A DNA stretch of 64,000 nt, taken from NCBI RefSeq assembly GCF_001469165.1, contig NZ_JABX01000025.1:1-64000 (forward strand), in the 5' to 3' direction. A model generated the notes under the pieces. The model saw only the letters and a list, made by a program, of their open reading frames with translations. It ran no database searches and was not told where the DNA came from. This document shows, piece after piece, positions 12,437 through 22,155 of this stretch. The stretch's first letter is position 1. Each line of letters starts with the position of its first letter. Made by a program: the position numbers and the translations under genes. This DNA comes from Thiohalocapsa sp. ML1. Its GTDB lineage: Bacteria > Pseudomonadota > Gammaproteobacteria > Chromatiales > Chromatiaceae.

Positions 12437-12686
12437 ACGGACCCCCGGCGTTGGCCCCGCTGCCCAGGTTGTAGGCCAGGCAAAGCGCCGGCGTGGCCAC
12501 CAAGGTCGCGCCCAAGCCTCTGAAACATCGGCATGCTGTGCGTTGGCCATCCTACTCGGGCGTCTTGCCCTTGCTGCGGCGCGCCCGCGTGGATGCAAGG
12601 GCGGGCGCCCCTCGTCTAGTCCACAGGTCGCCCATGCGAGTCGCTTCCGAGCCGTCGCCAACCAAGCTCGGCGTCAGTGAAAACCT

Positions 12687-12715
12687 GTTCAGAGTGTCAG
12701 GGTTTTTTACAGTTT
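12687..12715 (+). promoter_or_regulatory. Candidate regulatory dyad upstream of the PEP-CTERM-type gene
   Basis: AGAGTGTCAGGGTTTTTTACAG contains the imperfect inverted repeat TGT-CA...-ACA with a T run, in AT-rich DNA about 200 bases before the first ORF. Genes for PEP-CTERM proteins often share an upstream element; whether this is that element is my inference. Confidence 0.3.
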
Positions 12716-12902
12716 CTCGGCGCAACTCGCGGCGCCATGTCCCGCTCCGGGAGTATACAACTGATCTATCTTCGATTTTTGTTTGTGGCCTGATTTTTGC
12801 TGGCTCTTTCGTTAACGCCCGACGCCTTGTCGGCTGGTGTAAAGTTTCGTGCAGCGCGGCTGGCCCGGCGTGGCTCATCCGTTGCGCCCCTTGGAGTCTT
12901 AG

Positions 12903-13070
12903 ATGCCCAGACTGAATCCCCTTGTCGCCTCCATCGCCACCGCTTTGGCGCTAGGCGTCGTTCAGCACGCGGCCGCCACGACGCCCATCGAGGTCAACAT
13001 CAATGACCTCGAGAACGCCAGCGACCTCTCGTCGAACGAAGCAGCCGGCATCGTCGGGGAGGGCGCATGA
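12903..13070 (+). CDS. Small secreted ORF translationally coupled to the surface-protein gene
   Basis: The 55-codon frame begins MPRLNPLVASIATALALGVVQHAAATTPIEV, a good Sec signal peptide with an AXA cleavage site, followed by about 28 polar residues (NINDLENASDLSSNEAAGIVGEGA). Its TGA overlaps the ATG of the next gene (ATGA), which suggests coupled translation. It could be a true small exported peptide, or the surviving start of a larger exported protein (the end resembles the lead-in to a CSLREA-type N-terminal motif, weakly). No family recognised. Confidence 0.5.
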   Translation: MPRLNPLVASIATALALGVVQHAAATTPIEVNINDLENASDLSSNEAAGIVGEGA

Positions 13071-14983
13071 GCAGCAACATCCGCTTCCGCCAGCGCATGG
13101 CGACCACGCCGGGCGCCGCGCCCATGGTCGACACCTCTCGACATCAGGCCGCCGACGCGGCATCGGTGCCGCGGCTTCTTGTCCTCGCCGCCGCGCTCGC
13201 GCTTGTCGCGACGGCGCCCGCGCGGGCGGTTGTGACCGTCTCCACCGATGCGAGTGGTGTGGCCAGCGTCCCTATGGATCCGAGTGAATGGACAAATTAC
13301 TCGTCCACTTGTGTCACGGCAGGAGGGACGGGATGCACTCTGACTGGCCGTCCGGACTCCGCTAACTCAGACCTGCTGTTTAGCTGGGGCACCCAGGGCT
13401 CCTTCGACACCCCCGGTTTGAATTCCGTGCTGGAGGTCACGTACACGGGGCCTGGAATGACACTCGGAAGTATCACCTTCAACAGTGATCCGACGGGCGA
13501 GAAGCTTGGCCCCTTACCTAATCCCAATCCGGGAATCCCGCAGATTCCAGGCGCGACCCCCTTCCCCCTTGACTATAGTAATAATTATCAGGGCTTCGGG
13601 ACCATGGTCGCTTATGAAAATGATACGCTACAGAGTTGGCGACTGCTCGACGCGGCTGTGCAGACAAACGCGCACCTGATCACTGATCAACGGATGGATA
13701 TCCGCGTAACCCGATCTGGTTCCCAAATCGAAATAGTGAGGGGCTGGCTCGTCGCCGACGACCTGGACCAGATCGGCCCAGGTATTGACCCCACGTCCAA
13801 GGACTACACCGACGGCACCTTCGGCAACTGGGGAATGGCGCAATACCCGATCGATCAGACCTATTCCTTCACCGGGTCCCGTAACGCCTCCGACGATGAC
13901 GCACAACTCCGCGCCCTGCCGATTAATACCGGCGACATCGTGGAGTTCTTGTTCTACGAGTCCGATTGGAATAACCAGAACCCAGCGCCAGGGGAAGATG
14001 GCCTGCCCGACGCCTACTACGGCGATTTCACGGTGACCCTCAACGAGGGCGAGCTGTTGGAGATGGACGAGGTCGACTTCGGGAATGTGCGTGCCGGCAC
14101 GACATCCACTCTGGCGGCGGCAGCGCGGACCATGACGGCGACAAACCGATCATTCCAAGCGATGACGGACGTCCAGTTCCAAGACATCAGCTCCGCGCCC
14201 GAGGGACTCACGCCGACCACCGCGGGCTCCCCGTCGACTGTGGCAAGCGGCGCGACAAGCCAGCGGGAGTACTCTTACACCGCCCCGGACCTTGAGCTGG
14301 ACGACACGAGCGCCGCCTCGTTTAGCGCCGAGCAGACGCTGGACGCGAAGGTCGATTTCGGGGCAGGCGCGCAGGATGTCACCGCAGCGGGCAACGTGAC
14401 CGGCACCGTTGTTGGGCCGGTGCTCGGCGTTGCGGACGAGGACGCACCTGCCAGTTACCTTGAATACAACAGTACGATCAACCTCGGCGTCGACCTCGCA
14501 AGCGCGCAGACCGACCTGATGACCCTGCTGCTGTCGAATATCTTCGACGCCGGGCTGGAAGACTTTGGCACCCTGGACGACCTGACGCTCTACAACGCGG
14601 GCATCACCAACATCATCGGCAGCGCGTTCAGCATCCAGAATAGCGGCAACTTCGGCGAGGATCTGAACAGGAAAGCCGACAGCTTGGTGTCATTCAGTAA
14701 CCTGGAGCTGCTGTTCTCGCCCGGCAGCGTCGGCTTCTTCACCGGCACCCTATTCTTCACGACCGACATGAATCAGGAGTTGGCGACCACTGCCGCGCCG
14801 ACAAACGTTCTGGTCTTCAACCTCCTCGGCACCGCGATCGATTCCGGGCAAGGGTCCACCCCCCTGCCCGGCTCCCTGCTGCTGATCGCCACCGGCTTGC
14901 TTGGCCTGCGTGTCTTCGGCGCGGTGCGTCGGCGTGGCGCCGGTCCGGGGTCGCTGGTCGGCGCCCGACGCGGGAGTCATTAG
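13067..14983 (+). CDS. Exported protein with choice-of-anchor-like region and VPLPA/PEP-CTERM-type sorting signal
   Basis: This 638-residue protein has an N-terminal hydrophobic export segment (PRLLVLAAALALVATAPARA, residues about 35-54), an acidic extracellular beta-rich body and the C terminus STPLPGSLLLIATGLLGLRVFGAVRRR. The Pro-Leu-Pro, hydrophobic helix and Arg cluster are the three parts of the VPLPA-CTERM/PEP-CTERM signal processed by exosortases. A DEVDFGNVRAGTTST segment in the middle resembles choice-of-anchor modules. The true start may be one of several internal Met (13097 or 13124). DNA here is less GC-rich than its neighbours. No exosortase gene is in the window. Confidence 0.8.
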   Translation: MSSNIRFRQRMATTPGAAPMVDTSRHQAADAASVPRLLVLAAALALVATAPARAVVTVSTDASGVASVPMDPSEWTNYSSTCVTAGGTGCTLTGRPDSANSDLLFSWGTQGSFDTPGLNSVLEVTYTGPGMTLGSITFNSDPTGEKLGPLPNPNPGIPQIPGATPFPLDYSNNYQGFGTMVAYENDTLQSWRLLDAAVQTNAHLITDQRMDIRVTRSGSQIEIVRGWLVADDLDQIGPGIDPTSKDYTDGTFGNWGMAQYPIDQTYSFTGSRNASDDDAQLRALPINTGDIVEFLFYESDWNNQNPAPGEDGLPDAYYGDFTVTLNEGELLEMDEVDFGNVRAGTTSTLAAAARTMTATNRSFQAMTDVQFQDISSAPEGLTPTTAGSPSTVASGATSQREYSYTAPDLELDDTSAASFSAEQTLDAKVDFGAGAQDVTAAGNVTGTVVGPVLGVADEDAPASYLEYNSTINLGVDLASAQTDLMTLLLSNIFDAGLEDFGTLDDLTLYNAGITNIIGSAFSIQNSGNFGEDLNRKADSLVSFSNLELLFSPGSVGFFTGTLFFTTDMNQELATTAAPTNVLVFNLLGTAIDSGQGSTPLPGSLLLIATGLLGLRVFGAVRRRGAGPGSLVGARRGSH

Positions 14984-15213
14984 GCAACGATACCCGTCGC
15001 GCATCGGTTCTCGGAAAAACGAGGTGCGACCCTCCCGCCCCAAGCTCTAATTGGCCGCAAGGCACACCGACGAGTCATAGCCGCCCTATGGCGAGGAGGC
15101 GTAATGCAGCGCTCGGGCGCGAGGGTCGCGCATCGCGGCCGAACATCCATGTGTGACGGGTATAAGTCCTAACGCCGGGTTCAAGATCAATCCGAACAGA
15201 CTGTTGTTGCAAG

Positions 15214-15241
15214 GGGTGGAACCGCTGCGCTTGTGCCACCC
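15214..15241. repeat. Short dispersed hairpin element
   Basis: GGGTGG...CCACCC with interior CCGCTGCGCTTG, related to 12408-12436. It lies between the convergent PEP-CTERM-type gene and pilE and may stop transcription from either side (inference). Confidence 0.6.
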
Positions 15242-15255
15242 GACATGCTCCCGCG

Positions 15256-15711
15256 TCAGCCCCGGTCCCAGTCGTCCTCAGTCGGACTGTCGATCTTTCC
15301 ACTGCCGTCTTCGTCCCAGTAGCGCTGGCCCAGATGGTCGATGCCCATCTTGCCGTCCCCGGCCTGGGGCGTGCCGGTTTTGGGGGTCGCCTCCAGCGTG
15401 AAGGTGTTGGCCGTCGGCCCCACCGAGAAGGCGACGTCGTAGTAGTCGCTGGTGGTGCCGATGTCCGGCTTACCCGAGCCGGTGCACTTGTTATCGGCGT
15501 CCGGGTTGTAGCAGCCCGTCTCGGTATAGACACGCTCCATGTATTGCGCGAGGCGCATCAGCTCCGCTTTCATGTCCGCGCGCCGGGCGGAGGCGACCTG
15601 CTCCCGGTACGTGGGGTAGGCCACCGCCGCGAGGATGGCGACGACGGCGACCACGACCAGCAGCTCGATCAGGCTGAAGCCGGTGTTGTGCGCTTTGGGG
15701 TGTTTGGACAT
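15256..15711 (-). CDS. pilE: Type IV pilin, PilE-like minor pilin
   Basis: This 151-residue prepilin has a class III signal, HNTG|FSLIELLVVVAVVAILAAVAYPTYREQ, with cleavage after Gly and Glu at +5. A following helix (ARRADMKAELMRLAQYMERVYTETGCY) and a small C-terminal domain with Cys pair (GCYN...DNKCTG) match the PilE minor pilins of gammaproteobacterial type IV pilus assembly clusters. I chose the start at 15711 because it places the basic leader directly before the cleavage site; longer in-frame starts add an unlikely leader. It is the last gene of the minor-pilin operon, 219 bases after pilY1, and may also have its own promoter. Confidence 0.9.
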   Translation of the reverse strand: MSKHPKAHNTGFSLIELLVVVAVVAILAAVAYPTYREQVASARRADMKAELMRLAQYMERVYTETGCYNPDADNKCTGSGKPDIGTTSDYYDVAFSVGPTANTFTLEATPKTGTPQAGDGKMGIDHLGQRYWDEDGSGKIDSPTEDDWDRG

Positions 15712-15930
15712 GGTTTCCCGTTCCCGGACGCCGTGGCGTCCGTTGCAGTCGATGGTCGGTATCGGTTCAACGACGGGCCCTTCATCTTCTCTCGACGACG
15801 AAAACACGCCCAGGGAAAAGTCCCCGACAGTCAAGCGAGATCCGGATTAGTTGCCCGTATGTCGGGTGTTTCGTCGTTTGTTTCGGTCCGCGGTCATGGT
15901 CGCGTCGCTTTTGATCCGTCACGCACCGCG

Positions 15931-18900
15931 TCAGCGCTGCAGCCAGGTGCGCCCCATGCTGCCCGATCCCATGGTCTGGCTCAGGTCGCCCTTGGAGTCC
16001 GAGATGATGCTCATCACTCGACCGCCTCCGAGGCTGATGTCCGACGGCATGGAGTAGATGCCGGTCCCATCGTCCGCCATCAGACGGATGCTGCTGCCGA
16101 CCTGGTCTCCATCAGAAGTGGGCAGGAGGTCATGCTTGTCGATAGTGCCGCTCAAATCGAAATCGAAGGGCGAATAGTCCAATCGTGAGCCGGAAATCGC
16201 ATCGAGGGCATTGATCCAACTGGACCCGCCCGCCCCGCAGGCGCCCTCGGGGATCACCGAGACGAACCTGATCCGGCCCGTGCGCAACTCCGGGTTTGAG
16301 ACCACCCGCTCCGATCCCCCACAGTCGGCGACGAATTCGCCGGGGATTTCGAGATCGATCATCCATCCGCGCACGTCGCCATCGGGCATGATCGCGTCCT
16401 TGCTGCTCGTGCTCGTGCGCCCCAGACTCAGGCTTTGCCCCCCGTCGCCCTCGTTGACGGGCACCTCTTCGATAAAGGCATGTTGCATCAGGTTCAGGCG
16501 GGTCGGCACGGGGAAACTGCCGCCCGTCCATTCGTAGACCCGGCCATTGTCGTCCCAAATGCCGTAGAAGGTCTGGGTCTGGACATCGATCTTGTCGTCC
16601 GTGTCCATGAGGCGCCCGGTGCCGAACAGCAGCATGTGGCCGCCATTGGGGTGCCGCGCAAAGGCGATGCGCGTGGTGATGGGCTGCGGATCTCCGTTTG
16701 CGTCCCTCGCCTGGAACATCAGGATGGGTTTGGTACCGATGTTCCGGAGGTCGAAGCGCCAGAGGTTGCCGAACAGGTCGCCCGCGTAGGCGCGGTCCGC
16801 GATCAGGTCGCCGTCTTCGTCCAGCGTGGCCACCTCCGCCAGCCCATTGGTGCGTCCGTTCCCGGTCGGGTCCTGCGCCATGCCGTGCCCCGTATCCATG
16901 CGGGCAAGGATCCGTTTGTCGTCGGGGCCGGCGAGGTTCAGCACATAGAGCACCGCGTTACCGGTCTGGCTCACGGTGCAATTGGTTTCGGCGTCTTCAT
17001 CATCGGTGCAGGCGCCGTTGTCTTCGTCGAGCTCGCTGGTATTGGTGTTCTCATAGCCGTTGCTGACCAGCGCCACCCAGACCAGGGCGTCTTTGTTGTC
17101 GTCGTCGGGGTCGGTATCGATCCGAACGATGGCAGGCGGAGCGGCATTGAACCCCATGTCCCGCCCGTCCAGTTTACCGTTGTCGTCGTCGCTCCCCGAG
17201 GCATCGGTGAACTCCCAGAGCACGATGTCCTCGGGCTTTTCAGACTCCGGGTTGGTTACGTCCAGGGCATAGACGCCCTGCGCACCCAGACCGAGGGCCC
17301 CGACGAGCACGGAGTGCCATTTTCCGTCCGCCAACTTGGCATCGGAGTAGCTGATGCCGCCGTCGACGAAGGCGCGCTTGGACGGAACGCCGTCGCCATA
17401 GGCGGGGTCCGTGAGGTCGGCGAGGCCGTGGTAGACCGCGCCGGGCACATAGGCAAACTTTTCCACGAGCGATTTGGCATCGAAGCCGTGCAGCATGCCG
17501 TCGTTTGCGCCGACATAGACCATGGTCTTGCGGTCGGCCTTATTCGTCTTGAAGGCGGAATACTTTTCGCCGTCGTCGTCGGGGAACCGTTGCCGCGGCG
17601 GACCCACCACCACCGGCGCACTGCCGAGGATGTCGCCCAGCACGCGCCGTTCGGTGCCCTCCCCCCGGTCCCGGAAGGTGGGCGGGTGCGGCACCACACC
17701 CGCCTCGATGGTCGGCGTGTCGTCGCCGCGCAGCCAGTCGATGCGGGCCTTGGCGAGCGCCTCTTCGCAGGCCTGGACATCGTCGGCATCCGGAAGATCA
17801 CTGCAGCCGCCGTCCTGGGTCGTTTCGCCTTCAATCAGTCCCCGGCGCTGCACCGCGGAAAGATCCTTGAAGGTGTCGCCATCGAGATGCTTTGGGCTGC
17901 TACCCGCCATTGTGAAAATCAAACGAAGCTCCGGAGCGGCGAAGGAGCCTTCGTTGTCGGTGGTCTGGTAGGGGGCGTCCGTGTCCTCGCAGATCACGCC
18001 CCTGGGTTTATCCGCGCAGTCGTCTTCGTCGTCATCGCTATCGGCAATGCCATAGCCCCTCGAGACGCGGAACGCCCGCAGGGTGCCGCTCCAGTCGTCG
18101 AGATGCGTGACCACCTGATAGATGCGGGTATGGTTACTCAACTGACCGGAACTGACCGCCACCGGCGCGTTGGAGGCCACGTTTTGATCCGTCGCCGAGA
18201 TGGTGTCCAGGATGGCCGCGAATGACTGATACAACTGCTCCGGGTCCGACGCGTCGAAATAGCCGCCGCGCCCGTTGAGGCCGGCGTGGTAGAGGTCGTC
18301 GAGCTTGAACGCGATTGGCATCCACTTGGCGATCCAGTCAGACTCACCGTTATTGACCGCCGTACACGCATTAAGGGCCGGATACTCTGCGTCTTGGGCA
18401 TAGGGCGGATCAGAGAGGCAGCTCGGGAAGCCGTGCTCACTGAGGGTTTTCTTTCCGTTCTGCTGGTAGGTGCCGTAACCGTCAGCCGGATCGGCCTCGG
18501 TCACAGCGCCGTCGAGCCCGAGGCCCACGGCGAAGAAGGTCAGGTGTTGCCAGGTCGCCGGGTCATTCTTCGGATTCCAGAAGTTCGCCTCATCGTACTT
18601 ATCGGCGTCTTCTTCCCGCTCCGTCAGGATGACCGGCACCTCGTTGTTGTCGGGGTCTCCATCCAAATCGCGGCGCCAATAGTAGAACACCGCGTCCGCA
18701 AGCGTTCCTATGTTCTCATCGGCATAGAGTCGGGCCTTAGGGTCTAGCGGCGAGTATTCGATGTCGCCGAACGGCCCTGAGGGCAAGATATGAGTGCTCC
18801 CATCCTGGTTGTCCTCGATCCAAGTACCATCGTCGATGTTCGTTTTCGGTAGCACAGTATAATCAGCTAACGGGGGCAAAGAGGGGTCGTACAGATTGGG

Positions 18901-20181
18901 TTCTACGCGTTTGCCCCAGACGTCTTCCCAAAAGCCATCGCTCAACACCAGATGAAAGTTGTTCCGACAGCGGACGCCGCACGCATTGCCCGCGGACGGG
19001 GCGGAGGCGCCGGAGAGGTTCCCACCAAAGGCTGATTTGTGCTCGGCGATCTCATCCGCCAAGGAAACGCCCTGGCTGACAAATTCTCCCGCGCGGATTT
19101 GCGCACGCACCAAATAGGTCTTATCTCTTGCGGCAAGGTCAAAGAGCCAATCGTAGAAGCCTTCCTTATTCGACTCGAACTTATCGAATGCCGCGACGAG
19201 CTCCTGAAACCGTGGGTCGGTCGGTTCCAGCCCCAGGTCTGCGCTGCCCCCGCCCTCGTCTCTGTCAAGCCCTTGATACGTCAGACGGACGCCGCCGTCG
19301 AGGGTTTGCATGACCCGACTCAACACGGTCTTCATGGCCAGCAGGCGCGTTCGGTAATAGGAGTACCAATTCGCGAATTGCTGCTCTTGGCTAGAATCCA
19401 CCGGTTCGTACTGAAAGCATTCATCGGGCGTGGTCCCATCGGCTTTTTCGCCGGCCTCGCCGTACTTGTCTCCGCAACGCCTGCAGCCTTCCGTCCCGAG
19501 GATGCACGCCTCATAGGGGTCGTCGTTAGGGCCAGCAGTGGGGATGAGCTTATAGCCTTTGTCCGCGTTGTACTCGTGATAGAAGGCACGCCCGGTGTAT
19601 TCTGGAGGCTTCGGCCCCTTGTCGGCGATAGCGCAGCCCGATTCGGCTGCCGTCCAGACTGGCTCATAGTCTTCATCGAGGTCGACCGTCTCCGTGCAAC
19701 TGTCCGGGTCAAGAGGATCAGCAAAGGGATCGAGAGGGGCTTCGCCAAACGGTGGCGGGTCCATCTCGCTGCCGTCGTACCTTTTCGCCGGTTGGTAACC
19801 GCCTTTAGCCGCCAGGTCAGGGTCGAAATACAGTTTGTTGACTGTTGAGCTCGTGGACCAGTCTCTTCTCCCCGCCTGGGAGGGTGCGCCTGGGGGGCTG
19901 GGCAGACCATCCGGCGTATAGCCGTTTCGCATCGAGGTCGACGTGTCGATGGTCAGCACCAGGTTCGGCGCGACGCCCTCGGACAGGAACGGGGGAATGG
20001 CGTCGGGCAGGCCATCGGGCCAATCGCCGGCGGCGTCGCTCGCCATGAGGCTGAGCGGGGCCACGGCCATGAGCGTCGTCATCGACAGCAGTCCGGCGAC
20101 CAGCAGCCGCGGGCAGCGGGCGCCGATGCCGCTTGGTTGCATGATGCGGCTATCCTTGCCGTAGGGTCGCGTCGCTTTCAT
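15931..20181 (-). CDS. pilY1: PilY1-like type IV pilus tip adhesin/assembly factor
   Basis: This 1416-residue exported protein has the PilC/PilY1 layout. A signal peptide (LLVAGLLSMTTLMAVAPLSLMA) is followed by an N-terminal region starting VAPNLVLTIDTSTSMRNGY, then a long divergent region and the C-terminal PilY1 beta-propeller from about residue 780 (GDILGSAPVVVGPP, VYVGANDGMLHGFDAK). A calcium-binding loop is visible (LDEDGDLIADRAYAGDLFGNLWRFDL). The extreme end (DFDLSGTIDKHDLLPTSDGD) has a second Asp-rich, dockerin-like loop. It works at the pilus tip in pilus extension, retraction and adhesion. Two bases separate it from pilX. Confidence 0.93.
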   Translation of the reverse strand: MKATRPYGKDSRIMQPSGIGARCPRLLVAGLLSMTTLMAVAPLSLMASDAAGDWPDGLPDAIPPFLSEGVAPNLVLTIDTSTSMRNGYTPDGLPSPPGAPSQAGRRDWSTSSTVNKLYFDPDLAAKGGYQPAKRYDGSEMDPPPFGEAPLDPFADPLDPDSCTETVDLDEDYEPVWTAAESGCAIADKGPKPPEYTGRAFYHEYNADKGYKLIPTAGPNDDPYEACILGTEGCRRCGDKYGEAGEKADGTTPDECFQYEPVDSSQEQQFANWYSYYRTRLLAMKTVLSRVMQTLDGGVRLTYQGLDRDEGGGSADLGLEPTDPRFQELVAAFDKFESNKEGFYDWLFDLAARDKTYLVRAQIRAGEFVSQGVSLADEIAEHKSAFGGNLSGASAPSAGNACGVRCRNNFHLVLSDGFWEDVWGKRVEPNLYDPSLPPLADYTVLPKTNIDDGTWIEDNQDGSTHILPSGPFGDIEYSPLDPKARLYADENIGTLADAVFYYWRRDLDGDPDNNEVPVILTEREEDADKYDEANFWNPKNDPATWQHLTFFAVGLGLDGAVTEADPADGYGTYQQNGKKTLSEHGFPSCLSDPPYAQDAEYPALNACTAVNNGESDWIAKWMPIAFKLDDLYHAGLNGRGGYFDASDPEQLYQSFAAILDTISATDQNVASNAPVAVSSGQLSNHTRIYQVVTHLDDWSGTLRAFRVSRGYGIADSDDDEDDCADKPRGVICEDTDAPYQTTDNEGSFAAPELRLIFTMAGSSPKHLDGDTFKDLSAVQRRGLIEGETTQDGGCSDLPDADDVQACEEALAKARIDWLRGDDTPTIEAGVVPHPPTFRDRGEGTERRVLGDILGSAPVVVGPPRQRFPDDDGEKYSAFKTNKADRKTMVYVGANDGMLHGFDAKSLVEKFAYVPGAVYHGLADLTDPAYGDGVPSKRAFVDGGISYSDAKLADGKWHSVLVGALGLGAQGVYALDVTNPESEKPEDIVLWEFTDASGSDDDNGKLDGRDMGFNAAPPAIVRIDTDPDDDNKDALVWVALVSNGYENTNTSELDEDNGACTDDEDAETNCTVSQTGNAVLYVLNLAGPDDKRILARMDTGHGMAQDPTGNGRTNGLAEVATLDEDGDLIADRAYAGDLFGNLWRFDLRNIGTKPILMFQARDANGDPQPITTRIAFARHPNGGHMLLFGTGRLMDTDDKIDVQTQTFYGIWDDNGRVYEWTGGSFPVPTRLNLMQHAFIEEVPVNEGDGGQSLSLGRTSTSSKDAIMPDGDVRGWMIDLEIPGEFVADCGGSERVVSNPELRTGRIRFVSVIPEGACGAGGSSWINALDAISGSRLDYSPFDFDLSGTIDKHDLLPTSDGDQVGSSIRLMADDGTGIYSMPSDISLGGGRVMSIISDSKGDLSQTMGSGSMGRTWLQR

Positions 20182-20183
20182 GG

Positions 20184-20849
20184 TCAGTACTCCCGGGCGA
20201 CGGTGGATTGCAGGATCACACGGGCCTTTTCGTTGGCACCGAACCCGACCGCACTGACCGTGTAGTAGTAGATGATGCCCTGCCCGAAGGAGTTCTGTTG
20301 GCCGTCGGGTGATTCCGCGACGGAACGGACCTCGATATAGACCTGAGGCTGGGCCACGACATCAGGGATTCCTTTGCTGAATTTCGCATCGGTTTTTGCG
20401 GCCACCTCCTCGTAGCTGACGCCCTGCGAGACCTTGTCGGGGGCCGCGCTCTCCCAATCCGTCAGCACCGCCCCCAGGCGCGCACAGGGGTCGTTCGTGC
20501 TCTCGGATGCGGCCGGGGTACCGGTGGATTCGGCCGAGCTATCGGCGACCGTACAGCCGGTCCAGACGAATGCCGTGCCCGAGTTGGTGCCGACGATGGG
20601 CGCATCCTGTTCGTCTACGTAGGCGAGCCCGGCGGTCAGGGCGGCCTCGGCCGCCTGCAGGGCGATGTTGTCCTGACGCATGTTGCCGGCCATACGCTCT
20701 TGGAGCACGGTGTGCTGCTGGCCGGTGATGCCGAGCAGGGTGATCACGAGCAGGATGACGAGGCCGACAATCAGGACGGCACCGCGCTGCGCGGGCACGG
20801 ATGGCTCGTGGGCATGAGGCTTGTGGATGCGACTTTCGGCGGTTGCCAT
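20184..20849 (-). CDS. pilX: Type IV pilus assembly protein PilX
   Basis: This 221-residue protein begins with a basic leader, then QRGAVLIVGLVILLVITLLGITGQQHTVLQERMAGNMRQDNIALQAAEAALTAG, the PilX N-terminal signature (RG(A/V)xLIxxLxxLLxxTLLG and LQExMAGNxRDxxxAxQAAEAAL). The remaining 150 residues form the variable pilin head. PilX acts with PilV, PilW, FimU and PilE in the priming/tip complex of type IV pili. The gene is tightly packed, two bases from pilY1 and 13 bases from pilW. Confidence 0.9.
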   Translation of the reverse strand: MATAESRIHKPHAHEPSVPAQRGAVLIVGLVILLVITLLGITGQQHTVLQERMAGNMRQDNIALQAAEAALTAGLAYVDEQDAPIVGTNSGTAFVWTGCTVADSSAESTGTPAASESTNDPCARLGAVLTDWESAAPDKVSQGVSYEEVAAKTDAKFSKGIPDVVAQPQVYIEVRSVAESPDGQQNSFGQGIIYYYTVSAVGFGANEKARVILQSTVAREY

Positions 20850-20862
20850 GGTCCTGTTCCCC

Positions 20863-22155
20863 TTAGTCCCAGATGGCCCAGGGCGTGGACGGGCGCAGCG
20901 CGACGTCGAAGCGGATGCGCTGATAGAGGCGGTTGTCCTCCTCGTCGTAGTCGTCGCCCAAGGCGTCGTCTCCGACGTCCTTCGCCCAGTCTTCGGGTAT
21001 CCACTCGGCGGGTTTACTCGGCTCCATGGCCGTGTTGTCGGCGTCGGTGGTCAGGAGCAATTCGACCGAGGCGGAGCGCACGCCGGCCCAGGCGTTGTTG
21101 GCGCTGACCCAGGCGGCAGTGCGCAGGGTGTCGTGATCGTCGGCACGGAAGTCCGTCTGGCCATCGCCGGTGCTGTCGCCGGTGTAGGTGACACGCATGT
21201 CCGCGATGTCGGGCACCAGGACATCGCTCTTTGCGCCGTTATTGAGGTCGAAGGCGCAGAGGGCCGGGCGGTACTGGTCGGGGTCGTAGGAGCCGCTGCC
21301 GGGGCGGCAGTAGTCCACGTCATCGCCCGACTGCAGTGAGCCATCTTTGGTGCAGCAGACATAGAACACGCGATAGTTGAGGCGGTTCAGCAAGGCCCGG
21401 GGGTCGTTTGGGTCGCGGTTGTAGAGCGAGCTGCCCGCATAGAGGTCGGAGCCCCTCAGGTGATCGTTGGTGTTGACACCCGCGGCATGGTCGACAAAGC
21501 CGGCGTCCGAAGGATGTTCTGGGCCACTCACGGTGAAGACATGCGCGTGGCGACAATTCGAGATCATCGCGACGTCCTCTTTCCCCAGTAATCCCTTACC
21601 CATGCTCGGAACATTGATTTGTCCAGTGCCGTTGGCCCCGACGGGGTCGGCCACCGCGACCGACTTGGCATCCGCCCCCCAGGTGACCAGAATGTCGCCC
21701 AGCAGCCAGCGGGCACTGACGTTGTCCGCGATGGTTTTCGGTAGGTCGGCTAGGGCGCCCGATGTGTCCAGGTCCTGGCTATTGTCATAGCCCATGGCCC
21801 GGTCCGTACTCAGCACATGGTCGCCGCTACAGTCCTCGTCGTTCTCGAGCAAGTGGCAAGACTTGACCGTGAGCGTGCCCGACAATTCATGGCGGGGGAG
21901 GCTCTTGCACTCAGTCGTGCGGCTCTGGCGCATCTGCCTGGCCGCGATCAGCGCGGCGACGCGGCCGTTCTCCTGCAACCGTCCGAAGGCCTCCTCACGC
22001 TGGTAGGTCGCGCTGGTGTTGGCGAGCAGCTCGACCAGACCGAACACGACGATGACGCCGATCGCCAGCCCGACCATCACCTCCACCAGGGAGAGGCCCG
22101 ACTGTTCACGAGGCGCGGATGGGGCCTGGGCACGGGGCATCGCCGAGGGTTTCAT
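20863..22155 (-). CDS. pilW: Type IV pilus assembly protein PilW
   Basis: This 430-residue protein carries a prepilin signal REQSG|LSLVEVMVGLAIGVIVVFGLVELLANTSATYQREEAFGRLQENGRVAALIAARQMR, with Glu at +5 of the mature form, typical of PilW. The body contains many Asp/Cys residues and a repeated beta-type organisation, as in other PilW proteins. Its start codon overlaps the stop of pilV by four bases (ATGA), so translation is probably coupled. Confidence 0.9.
   Translation of the reverse strand: MKPSAMPRAQAPSAPREQSGLSLVEVMVGLAIGVIVVFGLVELLANTSATYQREEAFGRLQENGRVAALIAARQMRQSRTTECKSLPRHELSGTLTVKSCHLLENDEDCSGDHVLSTDRAMGYDNSQDLDTSGALADLPKTIADNVSARWLLGDILVTWGADAKSVAVADPVGANGTGQINVPSMGKGLLGKEDVAMISNCRHAHVFTVSGPEHPSDAGFVDHAAGVNTNDHLRGSDLYAGSSLYNRDPNDPRALLNRLNYRVFYVCCTKDGSLQSGDDVDYCRPGSGSYDPDQYRPALCAFDLNNGAKSDVLVPDIADMRVTYTGDSTGDGQTDFRADDHDTLRTAAWVSANNAWAGVRSASVELLLTTDADNTAMEPSKPAEWIPEDWAKDVGDDALGDDYDEEDNRLYQRIRFDVALRPSTPWAIWD

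Larger units (their letters stand above)
12399..12902. other. Intergenic region with partial hairpin repeat and likely promoter of the surface-protein gene
   Basis: No supported gene was found in these 504 bases; the open frames have poor composition. It begins with a GGGTG...CACCC hairpin (12408-12436) that resembles 15214-15241. The last 250 bases are visibly more AT-rich than the surroundings and contain the dyad-like TGTCAGGGTTTTTTACA and GTATACAACTGATC, suitable for a promoter. Confidence 0.55.

Noticed and set aside
12206-12661. Minus-strand 151-codon frame near the end of the RND gene
   Set aside because: It overlaps the RND coding end and the hairpin repeat, has no ribosome-binding site and no recognisable domain.
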